NCBI RefSeq assembly: GCF_022829635.1
Contig: NZ_JAKSYO010000214.1
Coordinates: 98,884 to 162,883, forward strand
Source: Methylobacterium sp. E-066
Lineage (GTDB): Bacteria > Pseudomonadota > Alphaproteobacteria > Rhizobiales > Beijerinckiaceae
Direction of reading: 5' to 3'
Length of the DNA: 64,000 bases
Numbering within the stretch: the first letter of the stretch is position 1; each line of letters starts with the position of its first letter. The notes beneath the pieces are model-generated. The model had not been told where the DNA came from. It worked only from the letters and a program-made list of their open reading frames with translations, and searched no databases. Of this stretch, positions 1 through 9,103 are shown piece after piece. The position numbers were made by a program, and so were the translations under genes.

Positions 1-1085
1 CCCTGGGCTTCGTCGCCGGGTTCGGGCTGCCGCAGGCGGCCTTCGCGCCGGCCTTCTTCGCGCCATCCGCGCAGGCTCATGACCGGATCGATACCAGCCC
101 GCGCGCGGCCCGGGCGCTCGCCGCCGAGGGCGAGACCGGCTGGACTCAGGCGGGCGAGCCGGATCAGGGCCTCCGGCCCGGTTTCTCGGACGCGACCCCG
201 GTCGAGGGCGTGGAAGCCTGGACCGGCTTGCCGATCGAGGATCAGGAGCCGGCGACCATCGCGCTGATCCAGGACGACCTCGCGACCCTGCCGCGGGTGA
301 CCCAGGAGCAGGGCGAGGACGCCGTCCGGTTCGGCGAGCGCAGCGTGCCGCGCAAGGTGGTCGACACGATCGTGAAGGCCTCCGATGAGGCCGGCGTCGA
401 CCCGGTCTACATGATGGCCCTCGCCGACAAGGAATCGAGCTTCGACACGGATGCCAAGGCCGGGACCTCCTCGGCGCAGGGCCTGTTCCAGTTCGTCGCG
501 CGCACCTGGCTGGAGATGATCCGCGATTACGGCGCCCGCTACGGGCTCGCCGAGGAGGCCGCCGCCGTGAAGGGCCGCGGCTCCGCGATCACCGTGGCCG
601 GCACCATGCGCGCCCGGGTGCTCGGCCTGCGCAACGATCCCCGCGTGGCCGCCCTGATGGCGGCCGAGCTGATCAAGCGCGACCGCGAGCGGATCGAGGC
701 GAAGGTCGGGCGGGCGCTCACCACCACCGAGCTGTACCTTGCCCATTTCCTCGGCACCGCCAGCGCCGGGCGCTTCCTGTCGCTGTCCTCCGAGAAGCCC
801 GACGAGGTGGCCGGGCGCGAGTTCCGCAGCGCCGCCCGGGCCAATCGCAGCCTGTTCACCGAGAAGAGTGGCGGCAAGCGGCGCAGCCTGACGGTGGCGG
901 AGCTGCACGGCCGGATCGACGACATGATCGACCGCCGCCTGACCCGCTACCAGGGCGTCGCCGCGGTGGCGGGAGCTGCCGACAAGGCGTCCACCCCGAC
1001 CGAGACCGCAGCCAATGAAGCCGGACCGGCGCCGGACACCCGTCGCATCGAGGTGACGGAGGCGCTGCCTCCGGACGGGGTCTGA
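1..1085 (+). CDS. Lytic transglycosylase (SLT domain), 5' end outside window
   Basis: The frame is open from base 3 to the stop at 1083-1085, so the start lies upstream. The first visible residues (GFVAGFGLPQAAFAPAFFA, then PSAQA) look like the end of a signal peptide, implying export to the periplasm. An acidic linker follows, then a transglycosylase SLT-like core: GVDPVYMMALADKESSFD with the likely catalytic Glu encoded at 432-434, followed by SSAQGLFQF, the usual Gly/Gln-rich second motif. Family members cleave the glycan strand of peptidoglycan. The roughly 60-residue C-terminal tail is Ala/Pro/Thr-rich. A GTG at 210 is in frame but would remove the signal peptide, so it is unlikely to be the start. 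The neighbouring efflux genes are convergent and probably unrelated. Confidence 0.8.
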   Translation, partial: LGFVAGFGLPQAAFAPAFFAPSAQAHDRIDTSPRAARALAAEGETGWTQAGEPDQGLRPGFSDATPVEGVEAWTGLPIEDQEPATIALIQDDLATLPRVTQEQGEDAVRFGERSVPRKVVDTIVKASDEAGVDPVYMMALADKESSFDTDAKAGTSSAQGLFQFVARTWLEMIRDYGARYGLAEEAAAVKGRGSAITVAGTMRARVLGLRNDPRVAALMAAELIKRDRERIEAKVGRALTTTELYLAHFLGTASAGRFLSLSSEKPDEVAGREFRSAARANRSLFTEKSGGKRRSLTVAELHGRIDDMIDRRLTRYQGVAAVAGAADKASTPTETAANEAGPAPDTRRIEVTEALPPDGV

Positions 1086-1097
1086 TCCTCTCCGACG

Positions 1098-2717
1098 TCA
1101 ATGCCCGCCTGCCGGAGCGCCGCCGCCGAGCTTGACCGATTTCAGGCTCAGCGCGAGCGGCACCGCGCAGGCGGCGACCAGGCCCAGGACCCAGAACACG
1201 TCGATATAGGCCCAGTAGGCCACCTCGGTCTGGAGCACGCTGCCGATCCAGGCGGTCGCCTGGCCCCGGGCCTCGACGCCGGCATAGCCGTGCTCGGAGA
1301 AGTACTGCGTCGCCTGCCGCATGGTCTCCTGGTAGGCGGGCGCCGCCGGGTTGACGCTCTCGACCAGGCGGCTCTGATGGAACTGGCTGCGATAGGCCAG
1401 GATGTTCTGGGCGAGCGACACGCCCATCGAGCCGCCGACGTTGCGGGCGACGTTGATCAACGCCGAGGCCTGGTCGGTCTGGTCCTTGCGCAGCCCCTCG
1501 TAGGAGGCCGAGGTGATCGACAGGAACACCATGGGCAGGCCGATGCCGATATAGACCCGCGACCACGCAAAGAACGCGAAGGTGGTCGTGCCGTTGATCC
1601 GGGTCAGGTCGTACATCCCGAGCGCCACGATGGTCATGCCGGCGGCGATCAGCCATTTCGGCTGCACGTAGGCCGAGGCGCGGCCAGTGAGGAACATCAT
1701 CACCACCGTGACCATGCCGCCCGGGCCGAGCACGAGGCCCGACAGGGTGGCGGTGTAGCCGTAATATTCCTGCGTGATCTGCGGGATGAACTGCGTGGTC
1801 GAGATCAGGATCGCCCCGGTGAACATCATCACCAGGAAGCAGGAGCCGAACTGGCGGTTGCCGATCAGGCGCAGGTCGACCGCCGGGTTCTTCTTGTTCA
1901 ACAGCCAAGGGATCATGGCGATGAACGAGACCACCATCAGCACGCCCGACACGTTCATCAGCGTCGAGGTGCCGAACCAGTCCTTGCGCTGTCCCTCGTC
2001 GAGGATGACCTCCAGCGAGCCGAGGAACAGCGCGACCAGCAGGAAGCCGACGAGGTCGAACCGGATGCCCTTGCGCACCAGGGCGCGGCGCTCCTTCTTG
2101 GCCGCCTCGCTGTCCTCGATCAGCCAGTACATCAGCCCGAGGGCGATCACGCCGATCGGGCCGTTGATCAGGAAGCACCAGTGCCAGGAGGCGTTGTCCG
2201 ACAGCCAGCCCCCGAGCGTCGGGCCGATCACCGGCGCGACCACGATGGCGACGCCATAGAGCGCGAAGGCCTGCCCCCGCTTCTCGGGCGGAAACGAATC
2301 CGCCAGGATCGACTGCGCCAGGGGCGCCATGCCGCCGCCGCCGAGGCCCTGCAGCACCCGGAACAGCAGCAGCGATTCGAGGCTCCAGGCGAAGCCGCAC
2401 AGGATCGACGCGATGGTGAACAGGCCCACCGACCACATGAAGAACGCCTTGCGGCCGTAGCGCTTGGCCAGAAAGCTCGACGCGGTCAGCGTGATGGCGT
2501 TAGCCACCAGGTAGCTGGTCACCACCCAGGCCGCCTCGTCGGGCCCGACCGCAAGGCCGCCGGAGATGTAGCGGAGGGCGACGTTGGCGATGGTGGTGTC
2601 GAGCACCTCCATGAAGGTCGCCAGCGCCACCACGCCGGCGATCAGCCACGGGTTGTGGCCGCCGGGCGCCTTGGCGGCAGACGATTTGCCGGTGGAGGAC
2701 CGGCCGGTGCCGGCCAT
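1098..2717 (-). CDS. emrB: EmrB/QacA-type MFS drug efflux transporter (DHA2 family)
   Basis: A 539-residue inner-membrane protein with about 14 hydrophobic segments, as expected for the DHA2 family of proton-driven drug exporters. Visible family motifs are MEVLDTTIANVAL in TM1, FLAKRYGRKAFF in the loop 2-3 region and GPTLGGWLSDNASWHWCF in the antiporter motif C region. The ATG at 2717 is chosen because it lies 5 bases after the stop of the upstream membrane-fusion gene. A start further upstream would put a hydrophilic, Arg/His-rich stretch in front of TM1. With the HlyD-type gene it forms a two-gene operon for a tripartite pump; no outer-membrane channel gene is adjacent. Substrate is unknown. 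Confidence 0.9.
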   Translation of the reverse strand: MAGTGRSSTGKSSAAKAPGGHNPWLIAGVVALATFMEVLDTTIANVALRYISGGLAVGPDEAAWVVTSYLVANAITLTASSFLAKRYGRKAFFMWSVGLFTIASILCGFAWSLESLLLFRVLQGLGGGGMAPLAQSILADSFPPEKRGQAFALYGVAIVVAPVIGPTLGGWLSDNASWHWCFLINGPIGVIALGLMYWLIEDSEAAKKERRALVRKGIRFDLVGFLLVALFLGSLEVILDEGQRKDWFGTSTLMNVSGVLMVVSFIAMIPWLLNKKNPAVDLRLIGNRQFGSCFLVMMFTGAILISTTQFIPQITQEYYGYTATLSGLVLGPGGMVTVVMMFLTGRASAYVQPKWLIAAGMTIVALGMYDLTRINGTTTFAFFAWSRVYIGIGLPMVFLSITSASYEGLRKDQTDQASALINVARNVGGSMGVSLAQNILAYRSQFHQSRLVESVNPAAPAYQETMRQATQYFSEHGYAGVEARGQATAWIGSVLQTEVAYWAYIDVFWVLGLVAACAVPLALSLKSVKLGGGAPAGGH

Positions 2718-2722
2718 CGCGG

Positions 2723-3973
2723 TCACCGCACCGTGACGGTGGGCACGATCGACATGCCGGGACCGATCGCGACATCCGTCGGCCATTCCTTGACCACGAT
2801 CTTCACCGGGATGCGCTGCGTGACCTTCACGTAGTTGCCGGTGGCGTTCTGCGCCGGCAGCAGGCTGAAGGCGGTGCCCGAGCCCGGCTGCACCGAGGCC
2901 ACCGTGCCGTGGATCTTACGGTCCGGATAGGCGTCGATGCTGATGTCGACGGGCTGCCCCGGCCGCATGTCGGTGATCTGGGTTTCCTTGTAGTTCGCCG
3001 TCACCCAGATGTCGTCCGGCACGAACATCGACAGGCTCTGGCCGGCCTGGGCGAACGCCCCGATGCCGCCCGTCAGCCGCACGACGCGCCCGGGCTGCAC
3101 CGCCTGGATCGTCGTGTAGCCGAGGTTCAGTTCGGCCTGCTCGACTTGCGCCTTGTCGCGGGCCATCTGTGCCTGGGTCGAGGCCTTCTGGGCCTCGAGC
3201 GAGCCGATCTGCTTCTGCGCCGCAACGAGGCTGGCATTGGCGCTCTGCACCGAAGCCTGGCGCTGCTGCAGCGTCGAGGTGGCCGACTGGGATTGCTGGA
3301 CCGAGCCGGAGCCGCGCTCCGCGAGATCCTTGTAGCGGGCCGCATCCTCCTGGGCGAACTTCAGCGCCGCTTCGGCGGTGGCGATCTGGGCCTTGGACAC
3401 GTCGATATTGGCGTACTGGGCCTGAATCTGGGCGTCGATGTTCTTGATCGCGGCCTCGTCGGCCACGACCTGTGCCTTGGCCTGTTCGAGGGCGATCCGA
3501 TAGTCGCGCTGGTCGATCTGGAACAGCATCTGCCCGGCATCGACATGCTGGTTGTCGGTGACCGGCACCTCGACCAAGTAGCCGCCGACCTTCGGCTGGA
3601 CCGCGATGCTGCGCGCATCGACGAACGCGTCGTCGGTGCTCTCGTAGGGATGCATGTACAGGAGCCAGTAGACGAACACGCCGACGCAGAGGGCGACCAC
3701 TGCGAGGCCGCCGAACAGGAACGCCCAGGGGTGGCGGCGCAGGATATTCGGGCGTTTCTCCTCGTCCTCCGGCTCGCTGTCGTCGGGGGACTCGTCGTCG
3801 GGGGCGCTCTGGCCTTCGTCGCCCTCCTGGGCCGGCTTGCGCGCGGTCTCGCCCTCCGGGCGGGAGTCGGTGCGGCCGAGATCCAGAATGTCGCGATCGG
3901 GTGCCTCGGGCCGGCCCTCGGCCGGCAGCGGACGTGACGCGGGCTCGGCGGCCTGCCGCTGATCGTCAAACAT
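2723..3973 (-). CDS. emrA: HlyD/EmrA-type periplasmic adaptor of an efflux pump
   Basis: A 416-residue membrane-fusion protein. Residues 1-80 are acidic and Pro-rich (probably a disordered cytoplasmic tail), one transmembrane helix spans about 83-106, and the rest is periplasmic. The first lipoyl half-motif is around VQPKVGGYLVEVPVTDNQHV, followed by a long Gln/Ala-rich alpha-helical hairpin and the second half-motif near GYTTIQAVQPGRVVRLTGG. EmrA-type adaptors bridge the inner-membrane transporter to an outer-membrane channel. It is transcribed first and the EmrB gene follows 5 bases after its stop, so the two are surely co-expressed. The acidic N-terminal extension is longer than in E. coli EmrA. 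Confidence 0.9.
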   Translation of the reverse strand: MFDDQRQAAEPASRPLPAEGRPEAPDRDILDLGRTDSRPEGETARKPAQEGDEGQSAPDDESPDDSEPEDEEKRPNILRRHPWAFLFGGLAVVALCVGVFVYWLLYMHPYESTDDAFVDARSIAVQPKVGGYLVEVPVTDNQHVDAGQMLFQIDQRDYRIALEQAKAQVVADEAAIKNIDAQIQAQYANIDVSKAQIATAEAALKFAQEDAARYKDLAERGSGSVQQSQSATSTLQQRQASVQSANASLVAAQKQIGSLEAQKASTQAQMARDKAQVEQAELNLGYTTIQAVQPGRVVRLTGGIGAFAQAGQSLSMFVPDDIWVTANYKETQITDMRPGQPVDISIDAYPDRKIHGTVASVQPGSGTAFSLLPAQNATGNYVKVTQRIPVKIVVKEWPTDVAIGPGMSIVPTVTVR

Positions 3974-4170
3974 GGCGTCTCATCACCACCGGATGGGCCG
4001 GCCGCCCTGCGGCGGCCGGGCTGTACTCATGCCCGCCTCGGTCAGCAAAAGTCGCCGGCCGCACCAAGGTTCCGCCCGAGACACGGGCGTGTTCAGGAAC
4101 GCTTGTCGCAGTGCAGCGTTCTGCGGGCGAAAGGGCCGGGCACGCGCCCGGCGCGTTTCGGAGTTCCGCC

Positions 4171-4821
4171 ATGACCAGCACCCCGTCCCCGACACCGCAG
4201 GGCTCAGGCTTCGGTTCGACCGCGACGTCGCCCTCCGGCATCCCGCTCACCGGAACCGCCCGGCTCGACGCGATGAGCGCGTCCCTCGCCCGCAACTGGT
4301 GGCTCATCGCCCTGCGCGGCGTGATCGCGATCCTGTTCGGCATCGTCGCTTTCGCGGCGCCGGAGGCTTTCGTGCTGTCGCTGGTGCTCTTGTTTGCCGC
4401 CTACACGCTGGTCGACGGCATCTTCGCCATCGTCGGCGCGGTGCGGGCCGCGCAGCGGCACGAGCGCTGGGGCTTCCTGCTTCTCGAAGGCATCGTCGAC
4501 ATCATCGTTGCCGTCGCCGCCGTGCTGGTGCCGGGGGCCGCGGTCTGGGCGTTCGTGCTGCTGCTCGCCGCCTGGGCGCTCGTGACCGGCGGCCTGATGA
4601 TCGCCGCCGCCTTCCGGCTGCATCTCCATTACGGGCGCTGGTGGCTCGGGCTCGGCGGCCTCGTCTCGATCCTGTTCGGCATCGCGCTGATCCTGGAGCC
4701 GGGCATGTCCGCCCTGGTCCTGACCTGGTGGATCGGCGCCTACAGCTTCGCGTTCGGCGTGCTCCTGCTGATCCTCGCCTTCCAGCTGCGCAGCCGGCAC
4801 GGGGCCGCCGGAGCCGTGTGA
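4171..4821 (+). CDS. HdeD-like membrane protein (DUF308)
   Basis: A 216-residue protein with about six closely spaced hydrophobic helices and short loops. The pattern NWWLIALRGVIAILFGIVAF, repeated in variant form at RWWLGLGGLVSILFGIALI, is typical of the HdeD/DUF308 family. HdeD is associated with acid resistance in E. coli; elsewhere the role is largely unproven. The ATG at 4171 follows GGAGTTCCGCC, which can act as a ribosome binding site, and gives a hydrophilic 30-residue N-terminus. The frame is open further upstream but without a convincing start. The gene stands alone between the divergent efflux operon and the penicillin-binding protein gene. Confidence 0.8.
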   Translation: MTSTPSPTPQGSGFGSTATSPSGIPLTGTARLDAMSASLARNWWLIALRGVIAILFGIVAFAAPEAFVLSLVLLFAAYTLVDGIFAIVGAVRAAQRHERWGFLLLEGIVDIIVAVAAVLVPGAAVWAFVLLLAAWALVTGGLMIAAAFRLHLHYGRWWLGLGGLVSILFGIALILEPGMSALVLTWWIGAYSFAFGVLLLILAFQLRSRHGAAGAV

Positions 4822-4966
4822 CCGGGCGGTGGGCTCGGCTGCGTGGCCCGCATCCCACGGTCGAGCCCCGAGATCGGCGTCATCCCTTTGTCGGTGGGAC
4901 TTGCAGCCGAATGAGGCTTAGAACCTGCCGTCGACCGGAGAGGCCGGTCCCGGAACACGCATCGCG

Positions 4967-7417
4967 ATGACGCCAGACGCGCCGGAGCGCGCCCCGACCG
5001 ATCAGGGTTCCAGGTCCGACACGCCGGACCCGCGCAAAGCGGCCCGCGAGGCCGGACGCGCCGCCCGCGATCTTTTCCGCCATCTGTGGATCCTGATCGC
5101 GGCAGCCGGACGCAGCCTCCTGCGGCTCGGGCAGTCGGCATCCGGGCGCGCCGCCGGATTCCTCGCGCGCAGACGCGACAACAGGCAGCCCGTCGCGGCC
5201 GATCGGCGCGCGGGAGCGGACGCGGCGGTGCGCGCGCCTGTCGGAACCGGGCGCTTCGGCCGCCTGCGGCGCCGGCCCGCGCTGCTCGCTGTCGCCGCCG
5301 CGATCCTGCTGCCGGTCCTGGCGCTGGCGATCTACCTGCTCGCCGCCCTCCTGACCCTGCCGCCGCTCGGCGGAGCCGTCGTCGATACCGGCCAGCGGGC
5401 GATCACCGTCGAGGCCGATGACGGCCGGGTCTTCGCCACCCGGGGCAGCTTCCGCGGCCAGAAGCTCACCGCCGCCGACATGCCCAAGCATCTCTCTCAG
5501 GCGATCGTGGCGATCGAGGACCGGCGCTTCTACAGCCACTGGGGCATCGACCTGCGCGGCCTCGCCCGCGCTGCCTGGCGCAACGCTCTCGGCGGCGGCG
5601 TGCGCGAGGGCGGCTCGACGATCACGCAGCAATATGTCCGCCTGACCTCCCTCAACCAGGAGAAGACGCTCTGGCGCAAGGTCCAGGAGGCGTTCCTGGC
5701 GCTCCGGGTCGAGACCACGATGAGCAAGGACGAGATCCTGCTCGGCTATCTCGACGCCGCCTATTTCGGCGCCGGCGCCTACGGGGCGGACGCGGCGGCC
5801 CGGCGGTATTTCGGCAAGCCCGCCAAGGCCCTGACCATGCCTGAGGCCGCCATGCTGGCCGGTCTGGTGCGGGCGCCCTCGCAACTCGCTCCGACCCGCA
5901 ACCTGGGCGGCGCCAAGGAGCGGGCCGACGTGGTGCTGCAGGCCATGGTCGAGACCGGCGCGATCACGCAAGCCGAGGCCGACGCGGCCCGCAAACAGAG
6001 CGTGACCCTGAAGTCGCCGCCCGAGGCGCCGCCCGGCACCAACTACTTCCTCGACATGATCGCCGGCGATGTGAAGCGTCTGGCCGGCACCGACGGCGAC
6101 ATGATCGTCCGCTCGACCCTCAATCTCGACCTGCAGAGCCTCGCCGAGGGCGTCGTCGCCCGTCGACTCGATAAGGACGGGGCCAAGCGCAAGGTCGGTC
6201 AGGCCGCCATGGTGGTGCTGTCGAAGGCCGGCGCGATCCTGGCGATGGTCGGCGGCCGGGATTACGAGGACAGCCAGTTCAACCGGGCAGTCCAGGCCAA
6301 GCGCCAGCCGGGCTCGCTGTTCAAGCTCCTGGTCTACCTGACGGCCTACGAGCAGGGCCTGACGCCTGAGACCGTGCTGGACGACCGTCCGGTGCGGATC
6401 GGCGACTGGGAGCCCGAGAACGACGATGGCCGCTATCGCGGGTCGGTGCCCCTGCGGACCGCATTCGCGCTCTCGATCAACACCGTGGCGGCCCAGCTCG
6501 GGCAGGAGGTCGGCATCCCGGCAGTGATCGCCACCGCGCGCAAGCTGGGGATCCAGTCCGAGCTGCCGAACGTGCCGAGCCTCGTCCTCGGCTCCGGCAC
6601 GGTCAGCCTGCTGGAGATGACCCGCGCCTACGGCTCCGTGCTCTCCGGCCGTGTGCCGCTGGCGAGCTTCGGCATCCACGCGATCCGCGGTGCGGCTCCG
6701 CAGCCGCTCTACGTCCGGGCCGACCCGGCGCCGACCGCCCAGCTGGCGCAGGAGCCGCGCCAGATGATGCTCGAGTCGCTCCAGGCGGTGGTCGAGTCGG
6801 GCACCGGCCGGGCGGCGCGGGTGCCGGGCCAGATCATCGGCGGCAAGACCGGCACCAGCCAGGATTTCCGCGATGCCTGGTTCGTCGGCATGACCCCGGA
6901 CCTCGTGGTCGGGGTCTGGATCGGCAACGACGACGACAGCCCGATGAACCGGATGTTCGGCGGCGAGATGCCGGCCGGCATCTTCCACGATTTCGTCCAG
7001 CGGGCCTCCGCGCAGCTCGCCAAGGGCAAACCGCGCCCCTCGGCGGAGCGGGCCGAGCCGGCGCCGGCCGCCGCACCGGTGCAGCCACCGACCCCGGTGG
7101 CATCCGCCGAGATTCGCGGCGTGCCCGAGGTGATCGATACCGGGACCCTGTCGCTGCGCGGGCGGACCGTGCATCTGCTCGGCGTCGCGGGTGAGCGCGG
7201 CCACCTCGCCCGCCAGCTCGCCAATTACCTGCGCCGCCGTGAGGTGGTCTGCAGCGTCTCCGAGGGGGCGAATGCCCGCTGCCGGATCGAGGGCGACGAC
7301 CTCGCCGCCCTGATCCTCACGGCGGGCGGCGCGCGTGCCACGGAGGATGCCCCGCCCGACCTCCTCGGCGCCGAGGAGCAGGCCCGGGCCGAGCGCGTCG
7401 GGCTGTGGGGGCGGTGA
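4967..7417 (+). CDS. Class A penicillin-binding protein with nuclease-like C-terminal tail
   Basis: An 816-residue bifunctional peptidoglycan synthase. Residues 1-100 are a basic cytoplasmic tail, and a single membrane anchor lies at about 106-130. The GT51 glycosyltransferase domain includes the catalytic Glu at 184 (AIEDRRFYSHWGID) and GGSTITQQ. The transpeptidase domain carries S450-x-x-K453 (GSLFK), SIN at 503-505 and KTGTS at 627. After a Pro/Ala linker (690-715), residues 720-816 look like a degenerate staphylococcal-nuclease-type OB fold: TVHLLGV, VVCSV, ARCRIEGDDLAALI, and a terminal AEEQARAERVGLW. Catalytic nuclease Arg/Glu residues are not evident, so this tail is more likely a binding module. 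The transpeptidase motifs are intact. The gene stands alone. Confidence 0.88.
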   Translation: MTPDAPERAPTDQGSRSDTPDPRKAAREAGRAARDLFRHLWILIAAAGRSLLRLGQSASGRAAGFLARRRDNRQPVAADRRAGADAAVRAPVGTGRFGRLRRRPALLAVAAAILLPVLALAIYLLAALLTLPPLGGAVVDTGQRAITVEADDGRVFATRGSFRGQKLTAADMPKHLSQAIVAIEDRRFYSHWGIDLRGLARAAWRNALGGGVREGGSTITQQYVRLTSLNQEKTLWRKVQEAFLALRVETTMSKDEILLGYLDAAYFGAGAYGADAAARRYFGKPAKALTMPEAAMLAGLVRAPSQLAPTRNLGGAKERADVVLQAMVETGAITQAEADAARKQSVTLKSPPEAPPGTNYFLDMIAGDVKRLAGTDGDMIVRSTLNLDLQSLAEGVVARRLDKDGAKRKVGQAAMVVLSKAGAILAMVGGRDYEDSQFNRAVQAKRQPGSLFKLLVYLTAYEQGLTPETVLDDRPVRIGDWEPENDDGRYRGSVPLRTAFALSINTVAAQLGQEVGIPAVIATARKLGIQSELPNVPSLVLGSGTVSLLEMTRAYGSVLSGRVPLASFGIHAIRGAAPQPLYVRADPAPTAQLAQEPRQMMLESLQAVVESGTGRAARVPGQIIGGKTGTSQDFRDAWFVGMTPDLVVGVWIGNDDDSPMNRMFGGEMPAGIFHDFVQRASAQLAKGKPRPSAERAEPAPAAAPVQPPTPVASAEIRGVPEVIDTGTLSLRGRTVHLLGVAGERGHLARQLANYLRRREVVCSVSEGANARCRIEGDDLAALILTAGGARATEDAPPDLLGAEEQARAERVGLWGR

Positions 7418-7480
7418 CGCGTTCGTAGGGCGGTCGCGTCCGCAACGATCGGCACCCCGACGCGCGACGCCGCTTGCGCC

Positions 7481-7858
7481 TCAGGAAGCGGGCTGGCGCT
7501 GGAACTGGATACCGCAATTCTTCTGGACCGAGGTTTGCTCCAGCGCCTCGATCTCTCCCTTCAGACGACTGAGCTCGGCGGTGTGCATGTTGTCGCCATC
7601 AATGAAGAACAGGGCAGGCCAGAACACGACGACTCCGACCGCCGTGACCACTTGGTCATCCGTGCGCTTCTTGTCTTGGATACCGGCGGCTTGCGAGGCC
7701 CTGACGGAGACCCGTGCCGATTCTTCGGCGATCTGCCGGCACGACAGGCTCGCATACTGGATCGGCGATACGTAGGTCGCGGCGACTTTATCCGACGACG
7801 ACGCGCAAGCAGACAGGCCGCTCAAAGCAAGCAGCGCCAAGACAAATTTCGATGACAC
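7481..7858 (-). CDS. Small putative lipoprotein of unknown function
   Basis: 125 residues from a GTG start at 7858, chosen because AGGGGGA lies 4 bases upstream and the reading then begins directly with a signal sequence. The segment SKFVLALLALSGLSAC fits a type II signal peptide with Cys18 as the lipidation site. The mature part has SPIQYASLSCRQIAEE, a hydrophobic stretch VVTAVGVVVFWPALFFI that could be a membrane-associated helix, and a C-terminal helical region ending with a second conserved-looking Cys (KNCGIQF). It resembles small lipoproteins seen near phage or secretion genes in other proteobacteria, but I cannot assign a role. Upstream is an AT-rich region likely holding its promoter. 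Confidence 0.6.
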   Translation of the reverse strand: MSSKFVLALLALSGLSACASSSDKVAATYVSPIQYASLSCRQIAEESARVSVRASQAAGIQDKKRTDDQVVTAVGVVVFWPALFFIDGDNMHTAELSRLKGEIEALEQTSVQKNCGIQFQRQPAS

Positions 7859-8114
7859 GGAAGTCCCCCTGGTTTCGAGGGCAACATACGCAGGGGCCAG
7901 AGCCGCGCTATGGCTCACACGCAACAGTCCATCCACATATACCTATCCATCACAATTTCTTTACTAGGAACATAATTTGGATTTCATGCACATTCACAGT
8001 TAATTCGATCAATAATTTCGACAAATTAAATTTCTATGCTTTGAGATGCGGCCGAAAATTTAAGTCCATCCCTAAAAAGCGCCTATCAGGATGAAGATCG
8101 GGGCCGGCGCGGCA

Positions 8115-8276
8115 TCAGGCGTCAGACATCGGCAGGCTTTCAAGGACGTCCGTCGCGTCTCTGCTGATGGACGATACAGGCAGGTGAGTCGGCGCCTGCC
8201 CCCCCCGAACAAAGACCTCGATCGCATCGCCGACCGGCAGTGTAATCGCGCCATGTCGCATCGCGGTGCCGGGCAT
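8115..8276 (-). CDS. Possible 53-residue hypothetical protein
   Basis: An ATG frame with protein-like composition: TLPVGDAIEVFVRGGQ followed by APTHLPVSSISRDATDVLES and a short end. It is acidic and non-repetitive, unlike the Arg/Pro-rich translations typical of spurious frames in this DNA. The start has only a weak CGGGA before it. It sits between the AT-rich promoter region of the lipoprotein gene and the DUF1810 gene. No family is recognised and there is no signal peptide or membrane helix. Homologues in related genomes would be needed to confirm it. Confidence 0.35.
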   Translation of the reverse strand: MPGTAMRHGAITLPVGDAIEVFVRGGQAPTHLPVSSISRDATDVLESLPMSDA

Positions 8277-8306
8277 TCCCGATCACGGCTTGCCGCATCC
8301 TATAGC

Positions 8307-8729
8307 TCAGTCGAGCTTAGCCAGGGTCAACGGGTCGGGCTCACCGCCAAAGTACGTCGCCAGCGCCGCAGCGAAGCCCGGCTCCTCCGGGGCGGCGCGC
8401 GCGAACAGAGTCATGCTGGAGCGGAATTTCACGTCGTCGGGCGAGCCGAAGATCGCGTGCGCCGAGCGCCCGGTGACGCCGTTCACCGCCGCCGTGCAGG
8501 CGCGCAGGCGCGCGCCGAGCACCGGATGGTCGCAATAGGCCTGGGCCTCGCCGAGGGAACCGATCGCGTAACGCTGGGCCATCGGGCTCGCGCCCAGGCC
8601 GGCAATCTGCGGAAAGACGAACCACATCCAGTGGCTCCGCTTCTCTCCGGCCTGCAACTCGGCCAGCGCCCGTTCGTAGACGCTCTCCTGGGCCGCGACG
8701 AAACGGTCGAGATGATACGGTTCGGCCAT
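8307..8729 (-). CDS. DUF1810 family protein
   Basis: A 140-residue soluble protein carrying the family signatures HLDRFVAAQESVYERALAEL near the N-terminus, SHWMWFVFPQIAGLG at about 32-46, and AIFGSPDDVKFRSSMTLFA in the C-terminal half, ending in LTLAKLD. Length and motif order match the DUF1810 family, whose biochemical role is not established. The ATG at 8729 gives the expected N-terminus. It is a monocistronic gene beside a truncated hydrolase relic. Confidence 0.85.
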   Translation of the reverse strand: MAEPYHLDRFVAAQESVYERALAELQAGEKRSHWMWFVFPQIAGLGASPMAQRYAIGSLGEAQAYCDHPVLGARLRACTAAVNGVTGRSAHAIFGSPDDVKFRSSMTLFARAAPEEPGFAAALATYFGGEPDPLTLAKLD

Positions 8730-8821
8730 GATCGCCCTCCGGTCTGCACGGCATCAACCCGATCGCGGGCATCCGGATGCGTGGCCGGCGCGCCGTGCCG
8801 GGAATAGGGAGGGATCCATCG

Positions 8822-9061
8822 ATGCTCGACAGGCTCCTCGGCTTCATGATCGCGAACCCGGCGACGAGCCACGCCCTCACAGCCGGGCGCGACGATCCGT
8901 CGACGCCCCCGGCCATGGCGGAGGCGATCTGCGCCGGCATCGCGCAGGCCGAATTGCTGGTCCTCCCCCGAGCGGCGCACCTCCTGGCCGTCGAGCGTGC
9001 CGACGCGGCCGGCCGCTACCTCCGGGCCTTCCTCGATCGCATCGAAGCCGCCGGCGCCTGA
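8822..9061 (+). pseudogene. 3' fragment of an alpha/beta-hydrolase (3-oxoadipate enol-lactonase-like)
   Basis: About 80 codons matching only the C-terminal third of an alpha/beta hydrolase of the PcaD type. ALTAGRDDPSTPPAMAEAI is the segment around the catalytic Asp, LLVLPRAAHLLAVER carries the catalytic His, and a terminal helix follows. The nucleophile elbow (GxSxG) and the first about 170 residues are absent upstream, where the DUF1810 gene lies. The fragment therefore cannot be an active hydrolase and is best read as the remnant of a deletion. A short translated product from the ATG at 8822 cannot be excluded. Confidence 0.6.
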
Positions 9062-9103
9062 CGATCCGGGGGCCGACAGGCGCACGTCGCTGAGAAGGAT
9101 ATT

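Noticed and set aside
4880..7204. Very long open frame antisense to the penicillin-binding protein
   Set aside because: Product is His/Gly/Arg/Asp-rich with no domain; it is the usual antisense shadow in high-GC DNA, and the + strand has all catalytic motifs.
8266..8807. Plus-strand frames across the DUF1810 gene
   Set aside because: Arg/Ala/Gly-rich shadows; the minus strand encodes all DUF1810 motifs.
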